Positions 27,707-36,997 of a stretch of DNA of 49,557 nt are shown one piece after another (positions within the stretch are counted from its first letter, which is position 1; each line of letters opens with the position of its first letter). The position numbers and the translations under genes were made by a program. The stretch spans positions 1 through 49,557 of the forward strand of contig PLUL01000040.1 in the NCBI GenBank assembly GCA_003164895.1, in the 5' to 3' direction. Under the pieces are notes generated by a model. It made no database searches, was not told the DNA's origin, and was given only the letters and a program-made list of their open reading frames with translations. The stretch is from Bacteroidota bacterium. Its GTDB lineage: Bacteria > Bacteroidota > Bacteroidia > Palsa-948.

Positions 27707-30700
27707 TTAATACACGATTACTTTTTTCACCGTTTCATTTTTAGAGTTGGAAATGCTTAGCATGTAAATCCCTTTTCCATACTTTTCAATATCCATTCCT
27801 TTAGAATAGTCTCCGCTAAACCCATTCAAAGTTTCCTCGTAAACGATTTGTCCAAGAGTATTTGTTATAGTGAGCTTGTAATTATCTTTATTTGGTGTTT
27901 GGAAAGATAATTGGAATGTTCCGTTGTTTGGATTGGGGAAAATATTCATCGAACTTCCTGCCATCAGATTGAATACTCCAGTGGAGGAACAAGTATCGGT
28001 TGCAGTGCAAATAGTTCTTGCTGTGTTACAGGTGTTTAGAGTGAATTGCCAGTTATAAAAGAAATAATAATATCCGGCGATACCCGCGTTGCTACCTGTT
28101 ATACTAACCGCAGCAACAGGCGATGAAGTATATGGATAAACGGCTCCTGCAGTGTTTCTATAGAAGTCAACAGTACCCGACCATTTAATAAAATACCCGG
28201 TACCCGGATACATAACGATTTTTACAGGAATAGCTTGTAAAGTTGGAGTTGCACTTCCTGTTACAGTAATCGTAGTGTCGTAATAAGTGTTTCCTTGTGA
28301 ATCTAAAATTTGTATGGTCCTTGGTCCTGCTGTGTAGGAGTAAACATCAAAGCTGGTTAGGGTGACTGGTTGTGTGATATTAAAATAAAGTCCACGAATA
28401 TCATTGGCATTAAATTCTGCGCCGGCACCTATTCCATTTGTTCCTGGTCCAACAATCTCAGCCGATCCGGCAGGGAAAACCTCATCCACATAATAAGAGG
28501 TAGTTGAAGAGAGCGCTGGAGTAACAAATGTATTTCCGGTACCAAGAACGCTTCCTCCTCCAGCCGAACTAAACCAGCGAACAGTACCCGGTGAAGATTG
28601 AGGAGTTGCCGTAAGGGTTACAGTTGCACCAGTACAGAAATTTTTACCTGTAGTGGTTGGTGCGGCAGTTGCATTATTGATTGTAATATAACTTGTTTGT
28701 GTTGCTGAATTAGTACCATTTGCGTTCGTTGCGGTCAAAGAAACAGAAAATGTTCCTGGAGTATTGTAATAAACCACCGGATTTTGCACTGTGGATGTTG
28801 CAGGATTACCACCAGCAAAAGACCAACTCCAAGAAGTAGGTTGACCAGCTGATAAATCTGAAAATTGGACAGCAGCTCCAGGACATGCTATATTGAGATT
28901 TGATGCAAAATTAGCCGTTGGAGCATACGATCCTGGAACATACGGTCCAGATTGCCATAGCCCTCTTCCATAAGTAGCGCAACGCAACACATTGGTCGCA
29001 TAGTAAATTTCAATCTGGCGCACACTTACATTTGGAAGTCCACCTGAAAATGGTTGCCATGCGCTTAAGGTAGCATCTTTATAGAAAACGCCCACCTCTG
29101 TTCCTATATAAGTAGCATCATTAGAGTTATTAACGTACGTAACGCAATTGATTGGAATATTTGGAAGTGAAGCAGATAAATTAGTCCATGATGTTCCCTG
29201 ATTGGTAGTTTCAAAAACTTTAGTGGTATTAGTGAATCCCGAATAAGTAATCCAAGCTTTGTTTACATCGGTGTTGCTGCAAGCAATGTAAGATATTGTT
29301 CCGGCAGGCATGCTTGTAAGAGTTGTCCAAGATGTGCCTCCGTTGGATGTAACATACAAAGCAGTACCAGTGGTTGCCCAAATGACCTGCGAGTTTGCAG
29401 GTGAAATAGCTAATTGTGTCAAAGAAACAGTTCCTGTTGGAAGCGTACCAAGTTGAGTCCATGCGGTTCCTCCGGTTGTGCTTTTCCAAACATTATTAAA
29501 TCCCGCATAGATAGTATTAGCTGTTGTTGGGTCTTCCCTCCAGGGGGTAACCCAAGCACCTGTTCCAGTAATTCCAGTATTTGCAGTACTCCATGCCGCA
29601 CCGCCATTTGTAGATCGGTTAAGAGTACCATTATATTGAGAACCCCACATATAATTACTGCTGCCGTGGCTGATAAATGCGAGCATTCCATCTCCTTGCA
29701 TTGTGTTTTTGTAGGTCGCAGCAGTATGAACATTAGTTCCGTCGTCCTGATGACCGGAAATAATTGTATCGGTATTTGTAGTGGATTGTCCGAAACCATA
29801 CATTTGAGCAACGACTAAATTGTTGTTCAAGTTTGTCCAAGAAGAAGCACCGTTGGTTGTTTGGTAAATACCACCATCGCTCACAACATAAAAAGTTCCA
29901 GTGGCACCACTTCCGCTTACATAAACTGCGTTATGATAATCTACGTGTGCAGTTCCATTAATACTTGTCCAAGATGTTCCGCCATTAGTAGATTTCTGAA
30001 GGTTTTGTGCCCCAGCAATAATCTCGGTTGTACTTGCAGGTGATACAGCCAAAGTTAAATCATACCATTCTTGACCAGGTGTGCCAATGTCAAAACCAGC
30101 GATAGCTGTAGCAACAGTAGACCAACTTAATCCGCTGTTAATCGATTTATAAAGTCCTTGCATACCATAATTTGGGGTAGGACCTCCGGCAAGCAAATAA
30201 ATATATGCTGCATTTGCAGCGGTTACTGCCAATTTCATACGACCAACAGCAGTTGATGCAGGAAGCCCCGTGGTAACTTGAGTCCATTTTGCACCGCAGT
30301 TTGTGGAATAGAAAAAAGTAGTTCCACAAGCATATATAGTGGAAGGTTTTCCGGGCATGAATTCCATAGATTGAAAAGAACCACTTTGAACTTGGGTAAA
30401 AGTTGCCCCGGCATCAGTACTTCTATAAATTCCTGCTGAAGTTGCTACAAAGATATGGCTTGTTGAATCTGGTTTAATAAGCACTCTGTATATTGAAGTG
30501 AATGCCGACAAATGGAAAGAAAGGCCTGTTGTATTCCAAGTAGTTCCGCCATCCGTTGATTTAAGTAATCCTACAGAATAGGTATCTCCTGCATCACCAT
30601 CACCCGTAGCAGCATACATTGTCTGGCCACTTGATGTAGGGTCAATTGCAAGATCAGAGTATCCAATAATCTGAGCCGTCCAATCTGTATTGGTAGTCCA

Positions 30701-31219
30701 ACTTGTTCCACTATTTGTAGAATGCCATAACCCACCGCTTGGTGAACCAACCCAAAGACTGCTGGCATTACTTGGATCAATAGTGAGAAAGTTTAAGCGT
30801 CCGGCACCCATCATTGATCCGCTGTTTACTGGTCCAATAAGTGTCCAGTTTCCGGCAGCAAAAGTTCCATATTGTTGATGGTACTTTTTCATTTCATTCC
30901 AAACGGCATCTGGAGCAAAGCGCTGCCCTGTTGGAGATACACGAGGTTGCATGAACCATTCCCATCGTTTATATTGTGCATATCCTGGTGCTTCTGCTTC
31001 GTCTGCGTCTACATCTTGTTCTTCTTCCTTGGCTTTTGTGTCAGCGGGATGATTTGCTTTATATGTTTCATACCAGCCATTGAATGACTTTTGCACATCA
31101 TAAAAGTTAGCGTTTGGGTCTTTCATCATCTTTACCCAATCTTGATCTTGTGCAAAAAGAACAGAAGTAAATAATACTGCTATGAGCAGCATCGCATTAC
31201 GGAGTTGAAACTTTTTCAT
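27707..31219 (-). CDS. Giant sortilin/BNR-repeat secreted protein with PKD, Ig-like and T9SS type A domains
   Basis: This is a predicted secreted or surface protein of 1170 residues. After a signal peptide (about 1-23, ending VLFAQ) and an acidic segment comes a long array of sortilin/BNR-like blades (about 115-745). These are marked by repeated S-T-N/D-G-G-T/A-x-W motifs such as SGTSWTTN, KSTDGGTTWNTT and TTNQGTSWTN, likely one or two beta-propellers. A PKD domain follows (about 770-850; FSDLSAGQPTSWSWSF), then an Ig-like domain (about 860-905), a beta-sandwich and a type A T9SS sorting domain (IFPNPNNGTFQLSF to VKKVIVY). No protease or glycosidase catalytic motif is visible. It is an expected client of SprA encoded in the same window. 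Confidence 0.85.
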   Translation of the reverse strand: MKKFQLRNAMLLIAVLFTSVLFAQDQDWVKMMKDPNANFYDVQKSFNGWYETYKANHPADTKAKEEEQDVDADEAEAPGYAQYKRWEWFMQPRVSPTGQRFAPDAVWNEMKKYHQQYGTFAAGNWTLIGPVNSGSMMGAGRLNFLTIDPSNASSLWVGSPSGGLWHSTNSGTSWTTNTDWTAQIIGYSDLAIDPTSSGQTMYAATGDGDAGDTYSVGLLKSTDGGTTWNTTGLSFHLSAFTSIYRVLIKPDSTSHIFVATSAGIYRSTDAGATFTQVQSGSFQSMEFMPGKPSTIYACGTTFFYSTNCGAKWTQVTTGLPASTAVGRMKLAVTAANAAYIYLLAGGPTPNYGMQGLYKSINSGLSWSTVATAIAGFDIGTPGQEWYDLTLAVSPASTTEIIAGAQNLQKSTNGGTSWTSINGTAHVDYHNAVYVSGSGATGTFYVVSDGGIYQTTNGASSWTNLNNNLVVAQMYGFGQSTTNTDTIISGHQDDGTNVHTAATYKNTMQGDGMLAFISHGSSNYMWGSQYNGTLNRSTNGGAAWSTANTGITGTGAWVTPWREDPTTANTIYAGFNNVWKSTTGGTAWTQLGTLPTGTVSLTQLAISPANSQVIWATTGTALYVTSNGGTSWTTLTSMPAGTISYIACSNTDVNKAWITYSGFTNTTKVFETTNQGTSWTNLSASLPNIPINCVTYVNNSNDATYIGTEVGVFYKDATLSAWQPFSGGLPNVSVRQIEIYYATNVLRCATYGRGLWQSGPYVPGSYAPTANFASNLNIACPGAAVQFSDLSAGQPTSWSWSFAGGNPATSTVQNPVVYYNTPGTFSVSLTATNANGTNSATQTSYITINNATAAPTTTGKNFCTGATVTLTATPQSSPGTVRWFSSAGGGSVLGTGNTFVTPALSSTTSYYVDEVFPAGSAEIVGPGTNGIGAGAEFNANDIRGLYFNITQPVTLTSFDVYSYTAGPRTIQILDSQGNTYYDTTITVTGSATPTLQAIPVKIVMYPGTGYFIKWSGTVDFYRNTAGAVYPYTSSPVAAVSITGSNAGIAGYYYFFYNWQFTLNTCNTARTICTATDTCSSTGVFNLMAGSSMNIFPNPNNGTFQLSFQTPNKDNYKLTITNTLGQIVYEETLNGFSGDYSKGMDIEKYGKGIYMLSISNSKNETVKKVIVY

Positions 31220-31362
31220 GTTTTGAAAAATTTAGTTTTTAGTTTTTTTATGTTTTAAAAATGCTTTAAGAAAATGCTTTAAGAAAAAAGCGAGGGTGAA
31301 GGTAGTAAATTTATTTAACAACACAAATTTTAGAAGAGCTTTTTACAAGAGTTGAATAGTTT

Positions 31363-31629
31363 TTACTTGTTTTTCCACCTTTCTAAGTTAGGAATGTTTT
31401 TCGTGAAAAATCCTGCAAGAAATCCGGGAAAACCAAACTCTTTCAGTTTTTCTTTTACGCGAATTTTCATTTGATCAACGGTCATGTCAGGCGAAGTGAA
31501 TTTTCCGTTGTCGTAACAATGTGAACAATACATTTTGTTTTTGTTTCCGTCTGCATTGGTGCCTCCACCTTTTTCGTCGCGCTTCATCGGCATTCCGCAT
31601 GACTGACAATTTTTATAAGATGTTTTCAT
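31363..31629 (-). CDS. Small zinc-ribbon protein
   Basis: The 88-residue protein has two CxxC knuckles, C8/C11 (NCQSCGMPM) and C35/C38 (YCSHCYDNG), that would bind one zinc. A helical C-terminal half (about 47-88) contains KIRVKEKLKEFGFPGFLAGFF. It matches a family of small Bacteroidota zinc-ribbon proteins of unknown function. It lies 56 nt downstream of prs on the same strand and may share its transcript; I found no separate -7 element in the gap. Confidence 0.78.
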   Translation of the reverse strand: MKTSYKNCQSCGMPMKRDEKGGGTNADGNKNKMYCSHCYDNGKFTSPDMTVDQMKIRVKEKLKEFGFPGFLAGFFTKNIPNLERWKNK

Positions 31630-31685
31630 GTTTTTACTTGAGTTTGGAAAATCGTTTCTTGTTGAAATTAAAAAGAGATTCTAAC

Positions 31686-32621
31686 TCACATTATAAAATG
31701 CGCACTGATTGATTCGTGGCTCAGCACTTTATCAATTACGCTGGCAAAAAGATCGGCGACAGAAATAATTTTTATTTTTTTGCTTTCCTGTTTCAGCGGA
31801 ATAGTATCTGTAACGATAAGCTCCTCCAATTTTGATTTTTCTATTTTGTCGTATGCTTTTCCGGAAAGTACTGCATGAGTGCAGATGGCGCGAACGCTTT
31901 TTGCGCCTTTATCAAAAAGCATATCGGCAGCAGTGCAAAGTGTTCCTGCAGTATCCACCAAGTCATCTACGAGGATTACATTTTTCCCCTCCACTTCTCC
32001 GATGACGGTCATGCTTTCAATCACGTTTGCTTTTTTCCGTTGCTTGTAACAGATAGCAATTTCTGCTCCCAGATATTTTGCGTATGCATTAGCGCGCTTG
32101 GAACCGCCAATATCTGGAGTAACAATTGCAAGATCAGATAAGTTCAATTTTTTTATATAAGGAATAAAAATCGTAGAAGCGTAAAGATGATCAACCGGCA
32201 TTTCAAAAAATCCTTGTATCTGATCGGCATGAAGATCCATCGTCATCACTCTGTTTGCTCCTGCTGCTGTCAAAAGATTGGCGATGAGTTTTGCACCAAT
32301 GGGAACACGTGGCTGATCTTTTCTGTCCTGACGTGCAAACCCAAAATAAGGAATCACCGCCACAATGTTTTTTGCCGATGCTCGTTTAGCGGCATCAATC
32401 ATGAGTAATAATTCAAAAAGATTTTCTGTAGGCGGAAAAGTGGACTGGATCAAAAAAATATTATTTCCGCGAACAGTTTCTTCAAATGAAGGAGCAAATT
32501 CTCCGTCACTGAAACGATTCAGCGCAACTTTTCCAAGCGGCTCACCGCAAGCTTTGGCAATTTTTTCAGCAAGAACTTTTGAAGCGCTGCCTGAAAATAT
32601 TTTTATATCGGGAGTTGTCAT
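31686..32621 (-). CDS. prs: Ribose-phosphate pyrophosphokinase
   Basis: Prs makes PRPP from ribose 5-phosphate and ATP for nucleotide, His and Trp synthesis. The 311-residue product has the family features: IFSGSASKVLAEKIA at the start, FSDGEFAPSF, RQDRKDQPRVPIGAKLIANLL, the PRPP-binding loop VDDLVDTAGTL, and DLHADQIQGFF. The frame is open to 32702, but I choose the ATG at 32621. It matches the usual N-terminus, has a TATATTTG -7 element 15 nt upstream, and the 27-residue extension is encoded by short dispersed repeats (QQQTTNDQRL). Confidence 0.95.
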   Translation of the reverse strand: MTTPDIKIFSGSASKVLAEKIAKACGEPLGKVALNRFSDGEFAPSFEETVRGNNIFLIQSTFPPTENLFELLLMIDAAKRASAKNIVAVIPYFGFARQDRKDQPRVPIGAKLIANLLTAAGANRVMTMDLHADQIQGFFEMPVDHLYASTIFIPYIKKLNLSDLAIVTPDIGGSKRANAYAKYLGAEIAICYKQRKKANVIESMTVIGEVEGKNVILVDDLVDTAGTLCTAADMLFDKGAKSVRAICTHAVLSGKAYDKIEKSKLEELIVTDTIPLKQESKKIKIISVADLFASVIDKVLSHESISAHFIM

Positions 32622-32635
32622 AGTAAGAGCAGAAA

Positions 32636-32643
32636 CAAATATA
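32636..32643 (-). promoter_or_regulatory. Candidate -7 element TATATTTG for prs (minus strand)
   Basis: The octamer matches TAnnTTTG on the minus strand and lies 14 nt before the ATG at 32621. It sits inside the upstream open frame, which argues that the longer start is not used. Confidence 0.45.
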
Positions 32644-32662
32644 GAAAATTTATACAGTCGTT

Positions 32663-32738
32663 GGTCGTTAGTGGTTTGTTGTTGAATTTTTTTTTGAGAC
32701 AATCATTCGTAATTCGCATTAATTCGTAATTCGTAGTT
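32663..32738. repeat. Short dispersed repeats between prs and the PBP gene
   Basis: The stretch contains GTCGTTGGTCGTTAG (32667-32681) and ATTCGTAATTCG (32705-32716), with a second ATTCGTAATTCG at 32722-32733. The second word also occurs in the T9SS sorting domain at about 13998-14107, so these look like members of dispersed simple-repeat families. Confidence 0.5.
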
Positions 32739-32770
32739 TTCTCTACCTTTAACACTTCCTTTTAAACCAG

Positions 32771-35080
32771 ATGAGCGAACAAAACCAAGAAGATAAAAAA
32801 GAAAAAAAGAAACTTCCTTCAAAGAAGTTGAAAAAATATTTGCTCATTTTTTGGGCGTTGGTATTTGTTCCATTCATAGCGATTTTTGCTATCGTTTTTA
32901 TGGTTTCGATGGGTTGGTTTGGAGAACTTCCCAATGTAGCAGAACTACAAAATCCGAAACTTAATCTCGCTACCGAAATTATTTCTTCCGATGGAAAAAT
33001 TCTTGGAAAATATTATGCAGAGAATCGTGTGAACGTAAAGTATAAAGAACTCAGCCCATATCTTGTGAACGGATTGGTAGCAACAGAAGATGCACGTTTT
33101 TACGATCACTCAGGGGTTGACTTGAGAGGATTGTTCAGAGTGTTTTTCAGAACAGTAATTGGCGGAGATCAAAGCGGCGGTGGCGGAAGTACACTTTCAC
33201 AGCAATTGGCGAAAATGCTTTTCCCTCGTGAAAAAAAACAATCAAAGGTTCGTCTCGCCATGCGAAAAATAAAAGAGTGGATCATCGCCGCGCGGCTGGA
33301 ACAACAATACACGAAGGAAGAAATCCTCACGATGTACATCAACAAGTTTGATTTTGTCAATCTTGCCGTGGGAATAAAATCTGCTTCCAAAATTTATTTC
33401 AACACAACACCGGATTCACTCAAAGCGGAACAAGCTGCCATGCTGGTAGGCATGTGCAAAAACCCCGCGCTGTTCAATCCGCAGAGAAGGCCCGATACTA
33501 CGCTGCAACGAAGAAATGTGGTGTTAAGTCAAATGGAGAAATATAAATATATCACACAGCATCAATACGATTCTCTAAAAAAACTTCCTCTTTCAATAAA
33601 TTTTCAACCCGAGGATCACAACCTCGGGCTTGCTCCATATCTGCGCGAATACTTGCGCGATGACTTCATGAGAAAGTGGTGCGAAGCAAATCCTAAACCC
33701 GACGGAACAAAATACAATGTGTATCGTGACGGATTAAAAATTTACACCACCATTGATTCCCGCATGCAGCGTTATGCGGAGCAGGCAATGGAGGAACACA
33801 TGAAAGAAATTCAAAGGAATTTTTTCAAAGAATGCAAGCAGAAAAAAAATGCTCCGTTTGATTATCGTTTGACTAAGGAAGAAATAAAATCCATTATGAA
33901 TTCTTCCGTGCATCGGTCGGATCGCTACCATGCGTTGAAGGCACAGGGATTGAGTCCGGAAGAAATAGAAAAAAACTTCAATACACCTGTGCCGATGACT
34001 GTTTTTTCGTGGAAAGGAGAAATTGATACTACCATGACACCGATGGATTCCATTCGTTATTACAAACATTATTTACAAGCGGGATTTATGAGCGTTGATC
34101 CGCATACCGGCTATATCAAAGCATGGGTTGGTGGAATCAACTACAAACATTTCAAATACGATCATGTGCAGCCGGGTCCGGATCGCGGAAGACAGGTTGG
34201 TTCTACTTTCAAACCATTTGTATACGCGCTCGCCATTATGGAAGGATGGTCGCCTTGCCAGAAAATTCCGAATGTTCCGGTTACGTTCGAACTTCCGAAT
34301 CAGCCGCCATGGACTCCGCAGAATTCTTCGGAAAAAGAATTCAACGGCAAAATGGTAACGCTTCAATTCGCGCTTGCACTTTCAATCAATTGGGTTACAG
34401 CTTACATCATGAAACAATTTGGTCCCGAACCTGTTGTTCAGCTTGCAAGACGACTCGGCATAACAAGTCCGTTGGATCCGGTTCCATCACTTTGTTTGGG
34501 CTCGGCAGATATTTCTGTTTATGAAATGACCGGGGCGATGGCGTCATTCGCCAATAAAGGAACTTGGATCGAACCAATTTTTGTTACGCGCATTGAAGAT
34601 AAACACGGTCGTGTTCTTGCAGATTTTCGCCCGCGCACCGAAGAAGTGATGAGCGAGGAAAAAGCGTATGTGATGATTCAACTTATGAAAGGAGTGGTGC
34701 AATACGGAACAGGTGTTCGCCTTCGCTATAAATATAAACTCACGCAGCCAATGGCAGGAAAAACCGGAACCACGCAAAATCATTCCGATGGTTGGTATAT
34801 GGGAATCACTCCCGATCTGGTTTCGGGATGTTGGGTTGGAGGCGAAGACCGAGGTATTCACTTTTCAACTTTGAATGAAGGACAGGGAGCTGCAATGGCG
34901 TTGCCTATTTTCGGATTGTATATGCAAAAAATTTATGCCGATAAAAGAATCAATCTTTATCAGGGAGAATTTGAAAAACCAACTAAGAAAATATCTGTGG
35001 AAATGGATTGCGATAAGTACAACAAGGAAATGGAATCGGGAAAAGATAACGGAGGGAATTCGGATGATGAAAAATTCTAA
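32771..35080 (+). CDS. Class A penicillin-binding protein (PBP1A-like)
   Basis: This bifunctional peptidoglycan synthase both polymerises glycan strands and cross-links peptides at the inner membrane. The 769-residue protein has a basic cytoplasmic tail, one membrane helix (about 23-47), a GT51 transglycosylase domain (about 60-250; E106 in ATEDARFYDHSG and GGSTLSQQLAKMLF), and a transpeptidase domain (about 430-700) with SxxK at S478-TFK, SxN at SIN 538-540 and KTGT at 664-667. The C-terminal tail is acidic and low-complexity. It is transcribed divergently from prs. All catalytic motifs are intact. The symbols pbpA, ponA or mrcA are used for this class; I assign none. Confidence 0.93.
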   Translation: MSEQNQEDKKEKKKLPSKKLKKYLLIFWALVFVPFIAIFAIVFMVSMGWFGELPNVAELQNPKLNLATEIISSDGKILGKYYAENRVNVKYKELSPYLVNGLVATEDARFYDHSGVDLRGLFRVFFRTVIGGDQSGGGGSTLSQQLAKMLFPREKKQSKVRLAMRKIKEWIIAARLEQQYTKEEILTMYINKFDFVNLAVGIKSASKIYFNTTPDSLKAEQAAMLVGMCKNPALFNPQRRPDTTLQRRNVVLSQMEKYKYITQHQYDSLKKLPLSINFQPEDHNLGLAPYLREYLRDDFMRKWCEANPKPDGTKYNVYRDGLKIYTTIDSRMQRYAEQAMEEHMKEIQRNFFKECKQKKNAPFDYRLTKEEIKSIMNSSVHRSDRYHALKAQGLSPEEIEKNFNTPVPMTVFSWKGEIDTTMTPMDSIRYYKHYLQAGFMSVDPHTGYIKAWVGGINYKHFKYDHVQPGPDRGRQVGSTFKPFVYALAIMEGWSPCQKIPNVPVTFELPNQPPWTPQNSSEKEFNGKMVTLQFALALSINWVTAYIMKQFGPEPVVQLARRLGITSPLDPVPSLCLGSADISVYEMTGAMASFANKGTWIEPIFVTRIEDKHGRVLADFRPRTEEVMSEEKAYVMIQLMKGVVQYGTGVRLRYKYKLTQPMAGKTGTTQNHSDGWYMGITPDLVSGCWVGGEDRGIHFSTLNEGQGAAMALPIFGLYMQKIYADKRINLYQGEFEKPTKKISVEMDCDKYNKEMESGKDNGGNSDDEKF

Positions 35081-35122
35081 ATCTATTTTTTCAGAAAGTT
35101 ATCCAGACAAAAAATATTTTAT

Positions 35123-35860
35123 ATGAACAAAACAGTCAAGAACGCTGAAGAAGCCGTTAAGGATGTAAAAGATGGAATGACCATCGCACTCGGAGGATTC
35201 GGTTTATGCGGAATTCCGGAGAATTGTATTAATGCGCTCGTGAAAAAAAATGTGAGAAACCTGACGTGCATTTCAAACAATGCAGGCGTTGACGATTTCG
35301 GGCTCGGATTACTTTTACAGGGAAAGCAGGTTAAAAAAATGATCTCTTCTTATGTAGGAGAAAATGCAGAGTTCGAGCGGCAAATGCTCAGTGGAGAATT
35401 GGAAGTGGATTTGATTCCGCAGGGAACACTTGCTACACGTTTAATGGCGACAGGATATGGAATGCCAGTCATTTATACTCCTGCAGGAGTTGGAACCGAA
35501 GTGGCAGAAGGAAAAGAAGTGCGTAGATTCAAATTCAACGGAGTGGAAAAAGATTATTTAATGGAATATGCTTTTGAACCCGACTTCGCTATTGTAAAAG
35601 CATGGAAAGGGGATACAATGGGAAATTTAGTTTTCCGATTAACGACACGGAATTTTTCACCGTTGGTTGCAATGTCAGGAAAAATTACAATAGCAGAAGT
35701 GGAACATTTGGTTCAGCCGGGAGAATTGGATCCCGATCACATTCACGTTCCCGGAATTTATGTTCACCGAATTTTTCAGGGAGAAAACTATTTGAAAAGA
35801 ATTGAGCAGCGCACCGTGCGCAAAAAAATTGTAATGGAAGTTCCATTTATTAAAAAGTAA
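35123..35860 (+). CDS. scoA: 3-oxoacid CoA-transferase subunit A
   Basis: This is the alpha subunit of a succinyl-CoA:3-ketoacid CoA-transferase, which activates acetoacetate or related acids. The 245-residue product has the Gly-rich [13 protein letters not shown] (about 21-34) and the [14 protein letters not shown] motif of the family, and ends with the usual basic tail ([16 protein letters not shown]). Its partner subunit B is encoded at 36316, but the two are separated by a four-helix-bundle gene inside inverted repeats; in most bacteria the subunit genes are adjacent or overlap. Confidence 0.92.
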   Translation: MNKTVKNAEEAVKDVKDGMTIALGGFGLCGIPENCINALVKKNVRNLTCISNNAGVDDFGLGLLLQGKQVKKMISSYVGENAEFERQMLSGELEVDLIPQGTLATRLMATGYGMPVIYTPAGVGTEVAEGKEVRRFKFNGVEKDYLMEYAFEPDFAIVKAWKGDTMGNLVFRLTTRNFSPLVAMSGKITIAEVEHLVQPGELDPDHIHVPGIYVHRIFQGENYLKRIEQRTVRKKIVMEVPFIKK

Positions 35861-35873
35861 AAAAGAATTTGAG

Positions 35874-35900
35874 AATTTGTTGATTAGCGGATTAGCTAAT
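35874..35900 (+). repeat. Left inverted repeat of the four-helix-bundle cassette
   Basis: This 27-nt AT-rich repeat contains GATTAGCGGATTAGCTAAT and is 23/27 identical to the inverted right copy. It is preceded by a second short GAATTTGA unit. Confidence 0.6.
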
Positions 35901-35924
35901 GCAACGCCAAATACAAAAGGCAAA

Positions 35925-36278
35925 ATGAAAAAAGAAGTTTTAGAGAAAAATCTTATCGTGCGGTTAACCTTTGAATTTTCTTTAGATGTAATTGACTACT
36001 GCGAGATATTGGAAGAGAAAAGAAGATTTGTTATTGCAAATCAATTATTGAAATCAGGCACCAGCATTGGCGCCAATGTATGGGAAGCTCAAAATGCTGA
36101 AAGTAAAAATGATTTTATTCATAAATTCAAAATAGCGGTAAAAGAAATGGATGAAACAGAATATTGGCTGCTGCTTTGCAACCATTCAAAAAAATATCCC
36201 AAAGATGAAACACTTTTAGAAAAATTAGAATCTATTTCAAAAGTTATTAATAAAATAATCGCCTCATCAAAAAAATAA
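35925..36278 (+). CDS. Four-helix-bundle protein (S23/IVS-type family)
   Basis: This 117-residue protein belongs, by its pattern, to the four-helix-bundle family first seen as proteins encoded in intervening sequences of 23S rRNA genes. Visible family motifs are the opening helix NLIVRLTFEFSLDVIDYC, the QLLKSGTSIGANVWEAQNA segment (about 58-76), and the DFIHKFKIAVKEMDETEYWL helix. I choose the ATG at 35925; the frame continues upstream to a TTG inside the left inverted repeat. The family's biochemical role is unknown. It splits the two CoA-transferase genes and lies within inverted repeats, suggesting that it is carried as a mobile cassette. Confidence 0.85.
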   Translation: MKKEVLEKNLIVRLTFEFSLDVIDYCEILEEKRRFVIANQLLKSGTSIGANVWEAQNAESKNDFIHKFKIAVKEMDETEYWLLLCNHSKKYPKDETLLEKLESISKVINKIIASSKK

Positions 36279-36285
36279 TCGACTA

Positions 36286-36312
36286 ATTAGCTAATCAACT
36301 AATCTGCAAATT
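36286..36312 (-). repeat. Right inverted repeat of the four-helix-bundle cassette
   Basis: This 27-nt repeat reads ATTAGCTAATC at its inner end and GCAAATT at its outer end. It is the inverted partner of 35874-35900 (23/27) and stops 3 nt before the scoB start, so it forms the whole leader of scoB. Confidence 0.6.
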
Positions 36313-36315
36313 TGT

Positions 36316-36975
36316 ATGTTAGACAAAGAAGGAATTGCAAAACGTATTGCACGTGAAATTAAAGATGGCTATTATGTAAATCTTGGGATCGGAATTCCAA
36401 CCTTGTGTGCCAATTATGTTCCAAAAGGAATTAACATCGTGCTTCAATCCGAAAACGGAATTCTCGGTATGGGTCCGTTTCCGCACGATGGAGAAGAAGA
36501 TGCCGATCTTATCAATGCTGGAAAGCAAACTGTAACACTTTTAAATGGATCGTCAATTTTTGATTCAGCCATGAGCTTCGGAATGATTCGCGCACAGAAA
36601 GTTGACTTGACAATTTTAGGAGCAATGGAAGTGAGCGAGAGCGGTGACATTGCCAACTGGAAAATTCCCGGTAAGATGGTGAAGGGAATGGGCGGAGCGA
36701 TGGACCTGGTTGCTTCTGCAAAAAATATTATTGTGGCAATGCAGCAGGTGAACAAAGCAGGTGAATCAAAGCTTCTTCCCAAATGTACGTTGCCAATTAC
36801 CGGTGTGCGCTGTATAAAAAAAATCGTAACTGAATTAGGAGTGTATGATGTTCTTCCGCATGGAGGATTCAAATTGCTGGAACGAGCTCCGGGGATTTCA
36901 GTGGATCATATTCGGAAATCCACTGCCGGAAAATTAATTGTGGAAGGAGATGTGCCGGAAATGATGATTGATTAA
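36316..36975 (+). CDS. scoB: 3-oxoacid CoA-transferase subunit B
   Basis: This is the beta subunit of the succinyl-CoA:3-ketoacid CoA-transferase. The catalytic glutamate that forms the CoA thioester is E46 in LQSENGILGMGP. Other conserved segments are VNLGIGIPTL (about 21-30) and GMGGAMDLVASAKNI. The 219-residue length is normal. Its translation start directly follows the right inverted repeat of the inserted cassette, so expression may now depend on a readthrough transcript from scoA or a promoter within the cassette. Confidence 0.93.
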   Translation: MLDKEGIAKRIAREIKDGYYVNLGIGIPTLCANYVPKGINIVLQSENGILGMGPFPHDGEEDADLINAGKQTVTLLNGSSIFDSAMSFGMIRAQKVDLTILGAMEVSESGDIANWKIPGKMVKGMGGAMDLVASAKNIIVAMQQVNKAGESKLLPKCTLPITGVRCIKKIVTELGVYDVLPHGGFKLLERAPGISVDHIRKSTAGKLIVEGDVPEMMID

Positions 36976-36997
36976 ACCGATACTTGATACTTTGTAG

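Larger units (their letters stand above)
35865..36314. mobile_element. Inverted-repeat-bounded cassette carrying a four-helix-bundle gene
   Basis: The stretch 35874-35900 matches the reverse complement of 36286-36312 at 23 of 27 positions. The shared blocks are AATTTG, GATTAG and GATTAGCTAAT. Between them lies only the four-helix-bundle gene. The right repeat ends 3 nt before the scoB ATG and the left begins 13 nt after the scoA stop, so the cassette fills the gap between two genes that are normally contiguous. No transposase is present; movement would need a trans-acting enzyme. I see no clear target-site duplication. Confidence 0.55.

Noticed and set aside
29419-29811. Long shadow frames within the sortilin-like gene
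   Set aside because: They arise from the repetitive codon pattern of the T9SS cargo gene in other frames; no start context or domain.
32622-32702. 27-residue N-terminal extension of Prs
   Set aside because: It is repeat-encoded, lies upstream of a -7 element and departs from the usual Prs N-terminus.
35877-35924. Upstream extension of the four-helix-bundle protein to TTG
   Set aside because: These codons lie in the left inverted repeat and its edge; family members usually start near the MKKEVLEKN position.
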